64,000 bases of DNA from Zetaproteobacteria bacterium CG_4_9_14_3_um_filter_49_83 (GTDB lineage: Bacteria; Pseudomonadota; Zetaproteobacteria; Mariprofundales; Mariprofundaceae): NCBI GenBank assembly GCA_002791545.1, contig PFXG01000055.1, positions 1 to 64,000 of the forward strand. Direction: 5' to 3'. A model generated the notes under the pieces. It was not told the DNA's origin and did no database searches. It saw nothing but the letters and a program-made list of their open reading frames with translations. Shown in pieces: positions 15,349-24,589 of this stretch. Position 1 is the first letter of the stretch. Each line of letters begins with the position of its first letter. The position numbers and the translations under genes are program-made.

Positions 15349-15957
15349 TTGACGGGTAAAAAGCACAACAAACAAGAGCCTGATGCAGAACAGAAGGCAT
15401 CTCCGGAGCAGGGTCAAAACGTTTCTGAAGATGCTGCTGAAGTGACAGCCAGGGCTGAAGATAACGTTGCAGAAGATTCGGTGGCAGCCGAAGTGTCGAA
15501 CCTGACAGAACAGCTGTCAGCCATGCAGGAAGAAAATGCCAGATTGAAAGATGGCATGCTGCGTACCCATGCGGAGATGGAAAATTTACGCAAACGTACC
15601 CAGCGCGAAGTGGCCGATGCTCACAAGTTCGGCATTGAGAAATTTGCCACGGCATTACTCGATGTGGTGGATAATCTTGAGCGTGCGCTGGCAGCTGAAG
15701 CAGGTAATGAAGATGCCGTACGTCAGGGTATTGAACTGACGCTGAACAGCTGGCACGACTTGATGACACGCTTTGAAGTGAAACGTATCGATGCGATGGG
15801 GGAAATGTTTGATCCGCATCAGCACGAAGCGCTTTCACAAATGCCGTCCGATGAGCCGGAAGGTATGGTGATTGCACAGCATGTCGCCGGATATTCATTG
15901 CACGGGCGTCTGATTCGTCCGGCCAGAGTTCTGGTTTCCAGCGGGCCGGCCAAATAG
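15349..15957 (+). CDS. grpE: Nucleotide exchange factor GrpE
   Basis: A 202-residue GrpE, the exchange factor that releases ADP from DnaK. It has an acidic, low-complexity N-terminus of about 55 residues, a long coiled-coil helix (LTEQLSAMQEENARLKDGML), the family core MENLRKRTQREVADAHKFG, and the beta domain ending VLVSSGPAK, with GEMFDPHQHEALSQ typical of the family. The start is TTG at 15349, supported by GGAGG five bases upstream. It is followed by dnaK after 115 bases that hold a second heat-shock promoter. Confidence 0.95.
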   Translation: MTGKKHNKQEPDAEQKASPEQGQNVSEDAAEVTARAEDNVAEDSVAAEVSNLTEQLSAMQEENARLKDGMLRTHAEMENLRKRTQREVADAHKFGIEKFATALLDVVDNLERALAAEAGNEDAVRQGIELTLNSWHDLMTRFEVKRIDAMGEMFDPHQHEALSQMPSDEPEGMVIAQHVAGYSLHGRLIRPARVLVSSGPAK

Positions 15958-15988
15958 CGCCCGACATAAGCTGTATCGGAAAGCATGC

Positions 15989-16015
15989 CTTGAAAAAATG
16001 CAATGCGACCCCCAT
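15989..16015 (+). promoter_or_regulatory. Sigma-32 heat-shock promoter for dnaK
   Basis: CTTGAAA at 15989-15995, 14 bases, CCCCAT at 16010-16015, an almost exact heat-shock consensus in the grpE-dnaK gap. It uses the same 14-base spacing as the promoter before grpE. Confidence 0.8.
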
Positions 16016-16072
16016 AGAAGGTTTTACAACACATATTGAATGACCCGCCACCGGGTTTAGGAGAAGAAAAAA

Positions 16073-17980
16073 ATGGCAAAAGTAATCGGTATTGACCTCG
16101 GCACCACCAACTCGTGTGTGGCCGTCATGGAAGGCAATAAAGCAAAGGTAATTCCCAACTCAGAGGGTGATAACACCACCCCGTCGATTGTTGCGTTTGC
16201 CAATGATGAACGACTGGTCGGCGCATCGGCCAAGCGTCAGATGGTGACCAATCCGGATAAAACGTTTTACGCGGTGAAGCGTTTGATCGGCCGCAAATTT
16301 GATTCAGCAGAAACAAAGCATCACCATGAACTGGTGTCCTACCCGATCGTCAAAGCCGATAATGGCGATGCATGGGTTGAGGCCGATGGCAAGAAAATGA
16401 GTCCGCAGGAAATCTCTGCGATCACCTTGCAGAAAATGAAGAAAACAGCCGAAGATTATCTGGGCGAAACCGTCAGAGATGCGGTGATTACCGTACCGGC
16501 CTATTTCAACGACTCTCAGCGTCAGGCCACCAAAGACGCCGGTGCGATTGCCGGTCTGAACGTACTGCGCATCGTCAACGAGCCAACTGCTGCGGCACTG
16601 GCTTACGGTCTGGATAAAACTGAAGAGAACCACCTGATTGCCGTTTACGATCTGGGCGGTGGAACGTTTGATATTTCCATCCTTGAAATCGGCGATGGCG
16701 TATTCGAAGTGAAGGCCACCAATGGCGATACCTTCCTTGGCGGTGAAGACTTTGATCAGGTGCTGATCAAGTATCTGGCTGAAGAGTTCAAGAAAGAGCA
16801 CGGCGTTGATCTGATGACCGATAAGCTGGCTTTGCAACGTCTGAAAGAAGCCTCGGAAAAAGCCAAGATCGAACTGTCCTCCAGCACTCAGACTGAAGTG
16901 AATCTGCCGTTTATTACGGCTGATGCATCCGGTCCGAAACATTTGCTGATCAAGGTTTCCCGGGCGAAATTCGAATCGCTGGTGGGCGATCTGGTTGAAA
17001 AATCGCTGGCACCGTGCAAGCAGGCTTTGAAAGATGCTGGCGTTACCGCTTCCGAAATCCATGAGGTTGTGCTGGTTGGTGGTCAGACCCGTATGCCGCT
17101 GGTACAGGAAAAAGTGAAGGCGTTCTTCGGCCGTGAACCACACAAGGGTGTAAACCCGGATGAAGTGGTAGCCATTGGTGCGGCCATTCAGGGTGCGGTA
17201 CTGACCGGTGATGTTACCGATGTGTTATTGCTGGACGTTACGCCGCTGTCACTGGGTATCGAAGTGGAAGGTGGTTTGTTCAACAAGATCATCGAGAAGA
17301 ACACCACTATCCCGACCAAGAAGAGCCAGACCTATACAACGGCAGCGGATAATCAGACTGCGGTAACCATCAAAGTGGCACAGGGTGAGCGTGAAATTTT
17401 CTCTGCCAACAAACAGATGGGCCTGTTCAATCTGGAAGGCATTGCACCGGCACCACGCGGCATGCCACAGGTTGAAGTGACTTTCGATATCGATGCCAAT
17501 GGTATCATTCATGTGCATGCTAAAGACAAAGGCACCGGCAAGGAAACTTCGATCCGTATCGAGTCCGGCTCCGGTTTGTCCGAGGAAGAAATCGAGCGCA
17601 TGAAGAAAGATGCCGAAGCACATGCCGAGGAAGACAAGAAGCAGAAAGAAACGATTGAAACTAAAAATCGTGCCGATGCACTGGTTTACTCAACCGAGAA
17701 ATCATTGAAAGAGCATGGCGATAAGGTGGATGAAGCCACCCGTAAGAGCATCGAAGAAGCTTTGGAAGAGATGAAGAAAGCTATTGAAAGCGGCGATGTC
17801 GAAGCTATCGGTAAGGCTGAGCAGAATCTGGCGGAAAAATCGCAGAAGCTGGGTGAAGCGATTTATCAGCAGATGCAGCAGGAGCCGCAAGGTGCTGATG
17901 CATCCTCGAATGCTTCCGGATCGGCACAGGATGCAGATGTGGTTGATGCCGAAGTTGTTGACGAAAACAATAAAAAGTAA
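16073..17980 (+). CDS. dnaK: Chaperone DnaK (Hsp70)
   Basis: A 635-residue Hsp70 with all landmarks: N-terminal [60 protein letters not shown], the linker [17 protein letters not shown], the substrate-binding domain and a C-terminal lid. It ends in an acidic [14 protein letters not shown] tail like the Escherichia coli protein. It binds unfolded segments in an ATP cycle driven by DnaJ and GrpE, both encoded next to it. The ribosome-binding site is GGAGAAG. A hairpin terminator follows at 18026. Confidence 0.98.
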   Translation: MAKVIGIDLGTTNSCVAVMEGNKAKVIPNSEGDNTTPSIVAFANDERLVGASAKRQMVTNPDKTFYAVKRLIGRKFDSAETKHHHELVSYPIVKADNGDAWVEADGKKMSPQEISAITLQKMKKTAEDYLGETVRDAVITVPAYFNDSQRQATKDAGAIAGLNVLRIVNEPTAAALAYGLDKTEENHLIAVYDLGGGTFDISILEIGDGVFEVKATNGDTFLGGEDFDQVLIKYLAEEFKKEHGVDLMTDKLALQRLKEASEKAKIELSSSTQTEVNLPFITADASGPKHLLIKVSRAKFESLVGDLVEKSLAPCKQALKDAGVTASEIHEVVLVGGQTRMPLVQEKVKAFFGREPHKGVNPDEVVAIGAAIQGAVLTGDVTDVLLLDVTPLSLGIEVEGGLFNKIIEKNTTIPTKKSQTYTTAADNQTAVTIKVAQGEREIFSANKQMGLFNLEGIAPAPRGMPQVEVTFDIDANGIIHVHAKDKGTGKETSIRIESGSGLSEEEIERMKKDAEAHAEEDKKQKETIETKNRADALVYSTEKSLKEHGDKVDEATRKSIEEALEEMKKAIESGDVEAIGKAEQNLAEKSQKLGEAIYQQMQQEPQGADASSNASGSAQDADVVDAEVVDENNKK

Positions 17981-18025
17981 GTCGCAGGGCACTCGTTTAC
18001 GCGGTGCCTGCCAGTAAGCATATGC

Positions 18026-18059
18026 AAAAGGAGCCGGGTTTTAAGGACCCGCTCCTTTT
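18026..18059 (+). terminator. Terminator hairpin between dnaK and dnaJ
   Basis: AAAAGGAGC and GCTCCTTTT form the stem, with an inner GGGT/ACCC pairing. A T-rich end follows. It would limit read-through from dnaK into dnaJ. Confidence 0.75.
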
Positions 18060-18125
18060 CATATTTCAAATACACTATGTTGAAACCGGGGGCCTGAGCA
18101 CGGTTTCCAGGGACAGGGAGCAGTT

Positions 18126-19277
18126 GTGACCAAACGCGATTTTTATGAAGTATTGGGTGTCACCAAAGATACCGATGAAAATGGTATCAAGCGTGCTTAT
18201 CGTAAGATGGCGATGAAATTTCATCCGGATCGTAATCCCGACAATAAACAGGCAGCGGAGAATTTCCGTGAAGTCACCGAGGCTTACGAAGTACTATCCG
18301 ATAAAGATAAACGCGCCCGCTATGATCAATACGGCCATGCCGGTGTTGATGACATGATGGGCGGTTTCGGTTCCGGCGGCTTCCAGGGTTCGCATGCCTA
18401 TCGTGATTTTGGCGATCTGTTCGGTGATGCCTTCGGTCAGATGTTTGGCGGTGGTTTTGGTGGTGGCGGCGGTGGTGGTATGCAGCGCGGTTCGGATTTG
18501 CGCTACGATCTGGCGATGAGTCTTGAAGAAGCGGCTGCAGGCAAAGAAGTCGAGCTGATTATTCCCCGCCATGTGTCGTGTACCACGTGTAGTGGCTCCG
18601 GTGCCAAACCCGGCACCAGTCCGGTGCCTTGCCGCACCTGTGGTGGGCACGGGCAGGTGCAGATGCAGCAGGGCTTCTTTGCTGTTCGCCGGACATGTCC
18701 GGATTGCCATGGTACAGGTAAGAAAATCGATTCTCCATGTGTCGATTGCAGTGGTACAGGTCGCAAGCGTGAGAAGAAGAATCTGAAAATCAAGATTCCT
18801 GCCGGTGTCTACGATGGGGCGCAGGTGCGCGTCAGCGGCGAAGGCGAGGCGGGAGAATTCGGTGGCCCTTCAGGCAATTTATTTGTAGTGGTGAATTTGA
18901 AGCCGCATTCGATTTTTGAGCGCGAAGGCGCCGATTTGCATTGCGATATGCCGATCACCTTCCCGCAGGCGACGTTGGGTGCCGAAATCGATGCGCCCAC
19001 CCTGAAAGGCAAAATCAAGATCAAAATTCCAGCAGGCACGCCCGGCGGTAAGGTGTTCCGTCTGCGTGGCCATGGTGTGCCGGATGTGCGCACCGGCCAA
19101 ACCGGTGATTTGTTTGTGCGCGTACAAATTGCCGTGCCCAAGAGTTTGTCGGAAAGACAGCAGAAATTACTGCGCGAATTTGCCGGGGAAACCGGCGATG
19201 AAGTGTATCCGGAGCGACACTCGTTTCTGGATAAGGTGAAGCGTTTCTGGGATGATATTGCAAGCGAGGTGAAATGA
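18126..19277 (+). CDS. dnaJ: Chaperone DnaJ (Hsp40)
   Basis: A 383-residue type I DnaJ. The J domain has the HPD triad in MKFHPDRNPD, followed by a Gly/Phe-rich region (about 80-125). Four zinc-binding repeats follow (CTTCSGSG, CRTCGGHG, CPDCHGTG, CVDCSGTG), then the C-terminal substrate-binding domains. It delivers clients to DnaK and stimulates its ATPase. The start is GTG at 18126 after GGGAG. The stop overlaps the dapB start. Confidence 0.97.
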   Translation: MTKRDFYEVLGVTKDTDENGIKRAYRKMAMKFHPDRNPDNKQAAENFREVTEAYEVLSDKDKRARYDQYGHAGVDDMMGGFGSGGFQGSHAYRDFGDLFGDAFGQMFGGGFGGGGGGGMQRGSDLRYDLAMSLEEAAAGKEVELIIPRHVSCTTCSGSGAKPGTSPVPCRTCGGHGQVQMQQGFFAVRRTCPDCHGTGKKIDSPCVDCSGTGRKREKKNLKIKIPAGVYDGAQVRVSGEGEAGEFGGPSGNLFVVVNLKPHSIFEREGADLHCDMPITFPQATLGAEIDAPTLKGKIKIKIPAGTPGGKVFRLRGHGVPDVRTGQTGDLFVRVQIAVPKSLSERQQKLLREFAGETGDEVYPERHSFLDKVKRFWDDIASEVK

Positions 19278-20077
19278 TGCGAGTAATTATCAGTGGTGCA
19301 TCCGGACGTATGGGTCGGATGCTGGTCAAAGCAACAGATGCGCTGGAAGGCGCGGAACTGGTAGGTGCCTGTGATCGGGTCGGTGCCTCATTGATTGGTG
19401 CCGATGCAGGTAATCTGGCAGGTATCGGTGCATTGGGCGTGTCGCTGACCGATGATCTGAACGACTTGCCGGAAGCGGATGTGTTGATTGATTTTACCTC
19501 GCCGGAAGGCTGTCTTGAGCATGCGGCATTTGTCGCCGGGCGCGGTATGGCGATGGTGATCGGAACAACCGGTTTCGATCCGGAACAGATGGCAACGCTG
19601 AAGCGTACGCTGGCTGATTCTCCGGTGGTGATGGCGGCGAATTATTCTGTCGGCGTGAATCTGGCACTGAATCTGATTCAGCAGGCAGCACAAGTGCTGG
19701 CAGCCGATTACGATGCCGAAATCTTTGAAGCGCATCATAAGCATAAAGTCGATGCCCCCAGCGGTACCGCACTGGCAATGGGCCGCGCACTGGCGGCTGG
19801 ACGGAATGTGGATCTGATGGATGCAGCGGTGTTCAGCCGCGAAGGCATCACCGGCGCTCGTGAAGAAGGCAAGATCGGATTCTCTGTAGTGCGCGGCGGC
19901 AATATCGTCGGCGAGCACAAGGCGATGTTCATCTCCGATGAAGAGCGCATCGAAATCAACCATGTCGCTTCGGATCGTCTGGTCTTCGCCAAAGGCGCAC
20001 TGCGTGCAGCCGACTGGTTAAGTCAGCAAAAGCAAGGCTGGTACGATATGCAGGACGTGCTGGGGTTGAATGTCTGA
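19274..20077 (+). CDS. dapB: 4-hydroxy-tetrahydrodipicolinate reductase DapB
   Basis: A 267-residue DapB, which reduces the product of DapA with NAD(P)H on the way to diaminopimelate and lysine. Motifs are ISGASGRMGRML (cofactor loop), IGTTGF, and the active-site blocks EAHHKHKVDAPSGTAL and NYSVGVN. The ATG overlaps the dnaJ stop (ATGA), so it is translated with the chaperone gene. A terminator follows at 20108. Confidence 0.97.
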   Translation: MMRVIISGASGRMGRMLVKATDALEGAELVGACDRVGASLIGADAGNLAGIGALGVSLTDDLNDLPEADVLIDFTSPEGCLEHAAFVAGRGMAMVIGTTGFDPEQMATLKRTLADSPVVMAANYSVGVNLALNLIQQAAQVLAADYDAEIFEAHHKHKVDAPSGTALAMGRALAAGRNVDLMDAAVFSREGITGAREEGKIGFSVVRGGNIVGEHKAMFISDEERIEINHVASDRLVFAKGALRAADWLSQQKQGWYDMQDVLGLNV

Positions 20078-20107
20078 CTGACGCATGAAATCACGACTGA
20101 TTTTCTC

Positions 20108-20140
20108 AAACGGCTGCCTTTCAGGGCGGCCGTTTTTGTT
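20108..20140 (+). terminator. Rho-independent terminator after dapB
   Basis: AACGGCTGCC pairs with GGCGGCCGTT around a short loop (TTTCAG), followed by TTTTTGTT. This is a strong stem and T-tract. Confidence 0.85.
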
Positions 20141-20243
20141 CGATAAGGCGAATGAGCGGTGCACCATTCGGCAGAGCTTCAGAAGTCGCGGTTAACAATG
20201 AGACTGATTTCGAACTTAATTAAGTCCACGCATGGAGGTTGTT

Positions 20244-20504
20244 ATGAAGATGTCCACCCAGGTCAGGTCGATCAGTTATTTGAAAGCTCATGCTGCTGAT
20301 GTGGTACGTGACCTGAACGAGGTGCGCGAGCCGAAGATCATCACGCAGAATGGTGAAGCTAAACTGGTGGTGCAGGACATCTACAGTTACGAAAAAACAA
20401 TGGAAACTATGGCGCTGGGAAACAGTCAGATTGAGGAAGGGCATGTTACCTCTGCGGCCAATGTCATACGTTCTATCCGGGAGACAAAACAAGGGGGGCT
20501 CTGA
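20244..20504 (+). CDS. Antitoxin, Phd/YefM family
   Basis: An 86-residue antitoxin: STQVRSISYLKAHAADVVRDLNE and EPKIITQNGEAKLVVQDIYSYE are the Phd/YefM N-terminal fold that binds the operator, and the C-terminus is an unstructured-looking toxin-binding tail. I use the ATG at 20244 (GGAGG five bases before) rather than 20232. The stop overlaps the toxin start. Such antitoxins repress their own promoter, alone and with the toxin. Confidence 0.9.
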   Translation: MKMSTQVRSISYLKAHAADVVRDLNEVREPKIITQNGEAKLVVQDIYSYEKTMETMALGNSQIEEGHVTSAANVIRSIRETKQGGL

Positions 20505-20821
20505 TGAGTGCTTTTGAGGTGTTCCTGACTGAAGATGGCTCGCGTGACCTGCTCGAATTATACGACTATATCGCCAAAAATGACTCGCCAGTAAAAGCCG
20601 ACCATTTGCTTGAGAACATCGAACCGGCTTTTACGAGTCTTGGCGAGTTCCCCGAGCGCGGCACCTACCCTCCTGAGCTGCTGGATATCGGCATCCGTGA
20701 ATATCGGAAACGCTTCTTTAAGCCTTACCGAATCATCTACCGGGTCATCGGCCAGCACGTTTATGTTTTGCTGATTGCTGAGGTGATTGCGACGAGAATT
20801 TATCATCATCCCTTTATTTAA
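20504..20821 (+). CDS. Toxin, RelE/ParE family
   Basis: A 105-residue RelE/ParE-superfamily toxin: EDGSRDLLELYDYIAKND, then the conserved LGEFPERGTYPPELLDIG and REYRKRFFKPYRIIYRVIG blocks, ending in LLIAEVIATRIYHHPF. The YRIIYRV strand and the C-terminal strand look like ParE/plasmid-stabilisation type toxins rather than classic RelE ribonucleases. The target (gyrase or mRNA) cannot be decided from this. It overlaps the antitoxin stop (TGATG). Confidence 0.9.
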   Translation: MSAFEVFLTEDGSRDLLELYDYIAKNDSPVKADHLLENIEPAFTSLGEFPERGTYPPELLDIGIREYRKRFFKPYRIIYRVIGQHVYVLLIAEVIATRIYHHPFI

Positions 20822-20879
20822 TTCATATGGGATAAAAGATGAAAAACTATTGAGATTGATTAAAAATAATTTATGCGGT

Positions 20880-21114
20880 GTAAGCTGCCGTTTCAGAGAT
20901 TCACTATGATTTTCTGTTTAGTCTGTTGTCTTTCCATCCTGAAGCGGAAGAGAAAATTGGTTGTGGAATATCCTCGTTTAAAGTTCGTTCTGTGCCGGGG
21001 TATGAGCATATTATGGCCTTCTGGGCGATAAGTAATGATGGTTCGGAAATAGAGATTTGCTACCCAACTTGCCCTTTTCGCTGCTTTGATCTACAAAGTG
21101 AGAAGGACTATTAA
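20880..21114 (+). pseudogene. DUF3223/DCL-like protein, 5'-truncated remnant
   Basis: The frame YDFLFSLLSFHPEAEEKIGCG and SNDGSEIEICY matches the C-terminal half of the small DUF3223 (DCL-like) proteins (consensus HPEAEEKIGCG ... TDGS..DFSY). Just upstream FRDS in the same frame resembles the preceding family motif, but about a dozen residues are missing and no start with a ribosome-binding site is present. The stretch 20822-21152 otherwise holds nothing convincing. Confidence 0.5.
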
Positions 21115-21152
21115 CGAAAAGTTTGTTCTGCGAATCGGTGAAGGGAGTCGAT

Positions 21153-22490
21153 ATGGTTTCAACTGCGGTAGTGAAAGGCTCGGAAAAAAATCACGTCAGA
21201 GAAATTGTCGTTGTCGGCGGCGTCAGAACGCCGATGGGCAAGGCGGGAGGCGCTTTTGAATACCTGAGCGCAGTGGATCTTGGTGTGTTGGCTGTGCGGG
21301 AAATTCTGGCGCGGCTGCCTGTTTCAAAAGATGCCGTAGACGCAGTGATTATCGGCAATGTCATTCAACCGGCGGAAGCCACTAATATTGCGCGGGTGAT
21401 TGCCTTGATGGCCGGTGTATCCCGTGCTGTGCCGGCGCATACCGTGCATCGGAATTGCGCTTCGGGTATGCAGGCGGTGACTGATGCGGCAGAGAAAATT
21501 ATGGTCGGACGCGCCGAGGTGGTGCTGGCCGGGGGCGTTGAATCGATGACGCATGCGCCGTTGTTGTTTCATGATGAATTCCGCCGGGCGATGAGTCAGT
21601 TGCCACGTGCCAGAACGGTGATGAAAAAACTGTCGGTGTTTGTCGATATAGCCAAAGCACCATGGAAGCCACGTGTGTCATTAATCGAAGGATTGACCGA
21701 TCCGACCATTGGTATGGGCATGGGTGATACGGCGGAAAATCTGGCACGTGATTTTTCCATTACCCGCAAGGAACAGGATGCGTTTGCACTGAGCAGCCAT
21801 CAGCGGGCCGCCAAAGCCTGGGAAGACGGCTGGTATGATGCTGAAGTGATGCACATGTTTGTGCCGCCACACTATGCCGATGTATTTGTCGATGAAGGTA
21901 TTCGCGCCAGTCAGAGCATGGAAGCGCTGGCTAAATTGCGGCCTGCCTTTGATCGGAAGCTGGGCACGGTAACGGCGGGTAACAGTTCGCAGCTTACCGA
22001 CGGTGCATGCATGCTGCTGTTGACGCATCGTGAAAAAGCCGAGGCGGAAGGCTGGCCGATTCTCGGGTATCTGCATGATTGGGCCTATTCAGGATGTGAT
22101 CCGTCGCGGATGGGGCTCGGGCCGGTATTTTCCATGCACAAAGTGATGCGGCAGGCGGGCCTGAATATGGCCGATGTGCAGCGCGTGGAAATTAACGAAG
22201 CGTTTGCTGTGCAGGTGCTGGCATGTCAAAAGGCACTGAGTTCTGCTTCGTTTGCCAAAAAGCATCTGGGCCTTGAGCAGCCGCTCGGCGCAGTTGCTGA
22301 AGAGCGACTGAATGTGCACGGCGGCGCAGTGGCGATGGGACATCCGGTAGGCATGAGCGGAACGCGCCTGATTTATACGTTATTGCGACAGCTTCAACAT
22401 GAGCAGGCAGGGCTGGGGCTGGCAACGTTGTGTATTGGCGGCGGACAGGGCGGTGCGGTGCTGCTGGGGAGTGAATCATGGAAGTCGTAA
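21153..22490 (+). CDS. fadI: Acetyl-CoA C-acyltransferase (thiolase), FadI-like
   Basis: A 445-residue thiolase that cleaves 3-ketoacyl-CoA with CoA in the last step of beta-oxidation. Visible are VVGGVRTPMGKAGG, the nucleophile block HRNCASGMQAV, the motif VEINEAFAVQV, NVHGGAVAMGHPVGMSG with the catalytic His, and the final CIGGGQGGAVLL with the second Cys. The length and the insert fit the anaerobic FadI class. I start at the ATG at 21153, preceded by GAAGGGAG; an ATG-less extension to 21123 is unlikely. It overlaps the fadJ start by 13 bases. Confidence 0.92.
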   Translation: MVSTAVVKGSEKNHVREIVVVGGVRTPMGKAGGAFEYLSAVDLGVLAVREILARLPVSKDAVDAVIIGNVIQPAEATNIARVIALMAGVSRAVPAHTVHRNCASGMQAVTDAAEKIMVGRAEVVLAGGVESMTHAPLLFHDEFRRAMSQLPRARTVMKKLSVFVDIAKAPWKPRVSLIEGLTDPTIGMGMGDTAENLARDFSITRKEQDAFALSSHQRAAKAWEDGWYDAEVMHMFVPPHYADVFVDEGIRASQSMEALAKLRPAFDRKLGTVTAGNSSQLTDGACMLLLTHREKAEAEGWPILGYLHDWAYSGCDPSRMGLGPVFSMHKVMRQAGLNMADVQRVEINEAFAVQVLACQKALSSASFAKKHLGLEQPLGAVAEERLNVHGGAVAMGHPVGMSGTRLIYTLLRQLQHEQAGLGLATLCIGGGQGGAVLLGSESWKS

Positions 22491-24589
22491 CGCTAAACAG
22501 AGAACAGCAAGACAAAGATGTGGCGACGCTGATTTTTTCACGTTCGGATAAATCGGTGAATGTGCTCGACGAAATATGCATCGAACAATTCGAGGCCTGT
22601 CTGGAGCAGCTGGAAAAAGATACGCCGGATGTGCTGCTGCTGCGCAGTGGCATTGAGGGTTGCTTTATTGCCGGCGCAGATCTGGATTTGATTGCAGCGG
22701 TGAGTGATGTGCGTGAGGCGATTGCGCTGGCCAGACGCGGACAGGCGGTATGCCATCGCCTTGAAAACCTGACTTGCGTCAGCATCGCAGTGGTAGAGGG
22801 CGCATGCATGGGCGGTGGTCTGGAAGTGGCGCTGGCCTGCGATCATATTCTGGCGGTGCAGCATGCGAAAACGCGGTTGGCCCTGCCTGAAATAAAAATC
22901 GGCATTCATCCAGGCTTTGGCGGATGTGTACGTTTGCCAAAGCGCATCGGTTGGCTTAAAGCGGTCGATATGATTCTCTCCGGACGCGCTGTGGACGCCA
23001 AACAAGCCGGGCGCAGCAAGCTGGCATCACTGGTTTGTTTTCCCGAGCAGGTCGAGCCGGCCGTTGCTTCGCTGGCACAAAAAGGCAAAAAGAAACCCGT
23101 AAAGGTGCAGCCGCTCTGGATGGTGTTGCCGCCGCTGCGCTGGATATTTTTCCAGCAGGTGGAAAAAAAAGTGAGTCAAAAGATACCACATGTCGATCTG
23201 CTGGAGGCCTACCCTTCAATTCCCGCCACGATTCATTTGCTGAACACTACTTTCGGCAAACCCGATAGCGTTGCCTATGCGCTTGAGGCCGAATCACTCG
23301 GCCGCATGGCAGTGACGCCAACGTGTAAAAACCTGATCCGTGTGTTCCATCTCGGTGGAGCTTTGAAAAAACAGGAGGCTGTGAAACGAGGACGTAATTG
23401 GGTGAGCGGAGTCGGCAAAACATCCGTGTTCGGTGCTGGTGTCATGGGTAGCGGCATTGCCTGGGTGGCAGCCAGAAACTCTGATGTCGATTTACATGAT
23501 GTGGCAGCGCAGGCGGTGACGAAGGGTTTGTCGTCACTGGCATCACTGCGTCTGCGCGATGTGCGCCGCTTTAACCGAATCCGGCCGGTGCTGGATCGTT
23601 CGGGCCTGGCCGCATCTGATGTGGTTATTGAGGCCGTACTTGAAGATATCAAGATCAAGAAAGCCTTGTGGAAAGACGTCGAAACCGTTGTGCGTGATGA
23701 TGCGCTGCTGCTGACCAATACCTCGTCATTATCCGTGTCGGCGATGCAGCAACGTCGCCAGCACCCTGAACGCATTGCCGGTATGCACTTTTTTAATCCG
23801 GCACCAAAAATGCCACTGGTCGAAGTGATTGCCGGCAAGCGTACGGCTCCTGAAGTGGTGGATCAGGTTTGCGCACTGGCGGCGGCATGGGGGAAGTTTC
23901 CGGTCATCACCTCCGATTCTCCCGGCTTTTTTGTCAATCGTTGTCTGATGCCGTACATGGTGGCAGCGCTTCGCTGGCTGGAAGAAGGCCAGAAACCCGA
24001 ACATATTGATGGTACACTGAAGGTATTCGGCATGCCGATGGGGGCGCTGGAGCTGGCGGATCGGGTCGGTCTGGATATCTGTATGCATGTCGGCAACCAT
24101 CTGGGTGAAGCACTGAATCCTGAGCGCTATGCGATGCCGGAATGGCTTTCCCGTATGGTTGCTGATGGATGTCTGGGAGAGAAAAGTGGTGCCGGTTTCT
24201 TTATGTATCAGGGCAAAAAGCAACAGGGGCTTAACCCAAAGCTGGCCAGCTATGTGCCCGTGGTGAGCGTCGCCGAACATCAGTTGTCGCAAGAGGGTCT
24301 GGATTCCGATATCGGTGTAAGCATCGAACCGGTGACAACCCGGGTGCTGGTGCATGGTTGCTTGATTCCGATGCTGATTGAGGCTTTGCAATGTTTGCAG
24401 GAGGGCGTCATTGAAGATGCGCAGCATATGGATGCTGCGTTTGTTTACGGTATTGGGTTCCCGCCATTTCGCGGTGGCTTGCTCCGTTATTTTGCCACGC
24501 AGGCACGGGATCGGTTGATTTTCGATATCGAAGCAATGGGATATGCGGTGCCGGAAAATATGGAGGTGTTGGATGCGTTTACACGGTGA
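22478..24589 (+). CDS. fadJ: Fatty acid oxidation multifunctional enzyme (enoyl-CoA hydratase / 3-hydroxyacyl-CoA dehydrogenase)
   Basis: A 703-residue two-domain enzyme of beta-oxidation. The N-terminal crotonase domain (about 1-200) has GCFIAGADLDLI and VEGACMGGGLEVALACDH (oxyanion hole), plus ALPEIKIGIHPGFGG. The dehydrogenase part from about 310 has an NAD loop FGAGVMGSGIAWVAA, TNTSSLSVS, HFFNPAPKMPLVEVI with the catalytic His, and SPGFFVNR. With FadI it turns 2-enoyl-CoA into acetyl-CoA. It is translationally coupled to fadI and to the downstream ligase. FadB and FadJ are hard to separate; the FadI partner favours FadJ. Confidence 0.92.
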   Translation: MEVVTLNREQQDKDVATLIFSRSDKSVNVLDEICIEQFEACLEQLEKDTPDVLLLRSGIEGCFIAGADLDLIAAVSDVREAIALARRGQAVCHRLENLTCVSIAVVEGACMGGGLEVALACDHILAVQHAKTRLALPEIKIGIHPGFGGCVRLPKRIGWLKAVDMILSGRAVDAKQAGRSKLASLVCFPEQVEPAVASLAQKGKKKPVKVQPLWMVLPPLRWIFFQQVEKKVSQKIPHVDLLEAYPSIPATIHLLNTTFGKPDSVAYALEAESLGRMAVTPTCKNLIRVFHLGGALKKQEAVKRGRNWVSGVGKTSVFGAGVMGSGIAWVAARNSDVDLHDVAAQAVTKGLSSLASLRLRDVRRFNRIRPVLDRSGLAASDVVIEAVLEDIKIKKALWKDVETVVRDDALLLTNTSSLSVSAMQQRRQHPERIAGMHFFNPAPKMPLVEVIAGKRTAPEVVDQVCALAAAWGKFPVITSDSPGFFVNRCLMPYMVAALRWLEEGQKPEHIDGTLKVFGMPMGALELADRVGLDICMHVGNHLGEALNPERYAMPEWLSRMVADGCLGEKSGAGFFMYQGKKQQGLNPKLASYVPVVSVAEHQLSQEGLDSDIGVSIEPVTTRVLVHGCLIPMLIEALQCLQEGVIEDAQHMDAAFVYGIGFPPFRGGLLRYFATQARDRLIFDIEAMGYAVPENMEVLDAFTR

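Noticed and set aside
15161-16051. Long open frame on the minus strand across grpE (about 296 codons)
   Set aside because: It lies entirely opposite grpE and its heat-shock promoter, its translation is rich in Pro, His, Cys and Ser with no family features, and grpE is unambiguous on the other strand.
16304-17143. Long open frame opposite dnaK (about 279 codons)
   Set aside because: Shadow of the highly biased dnaK codon usage. No start signals and no recognisable protein.
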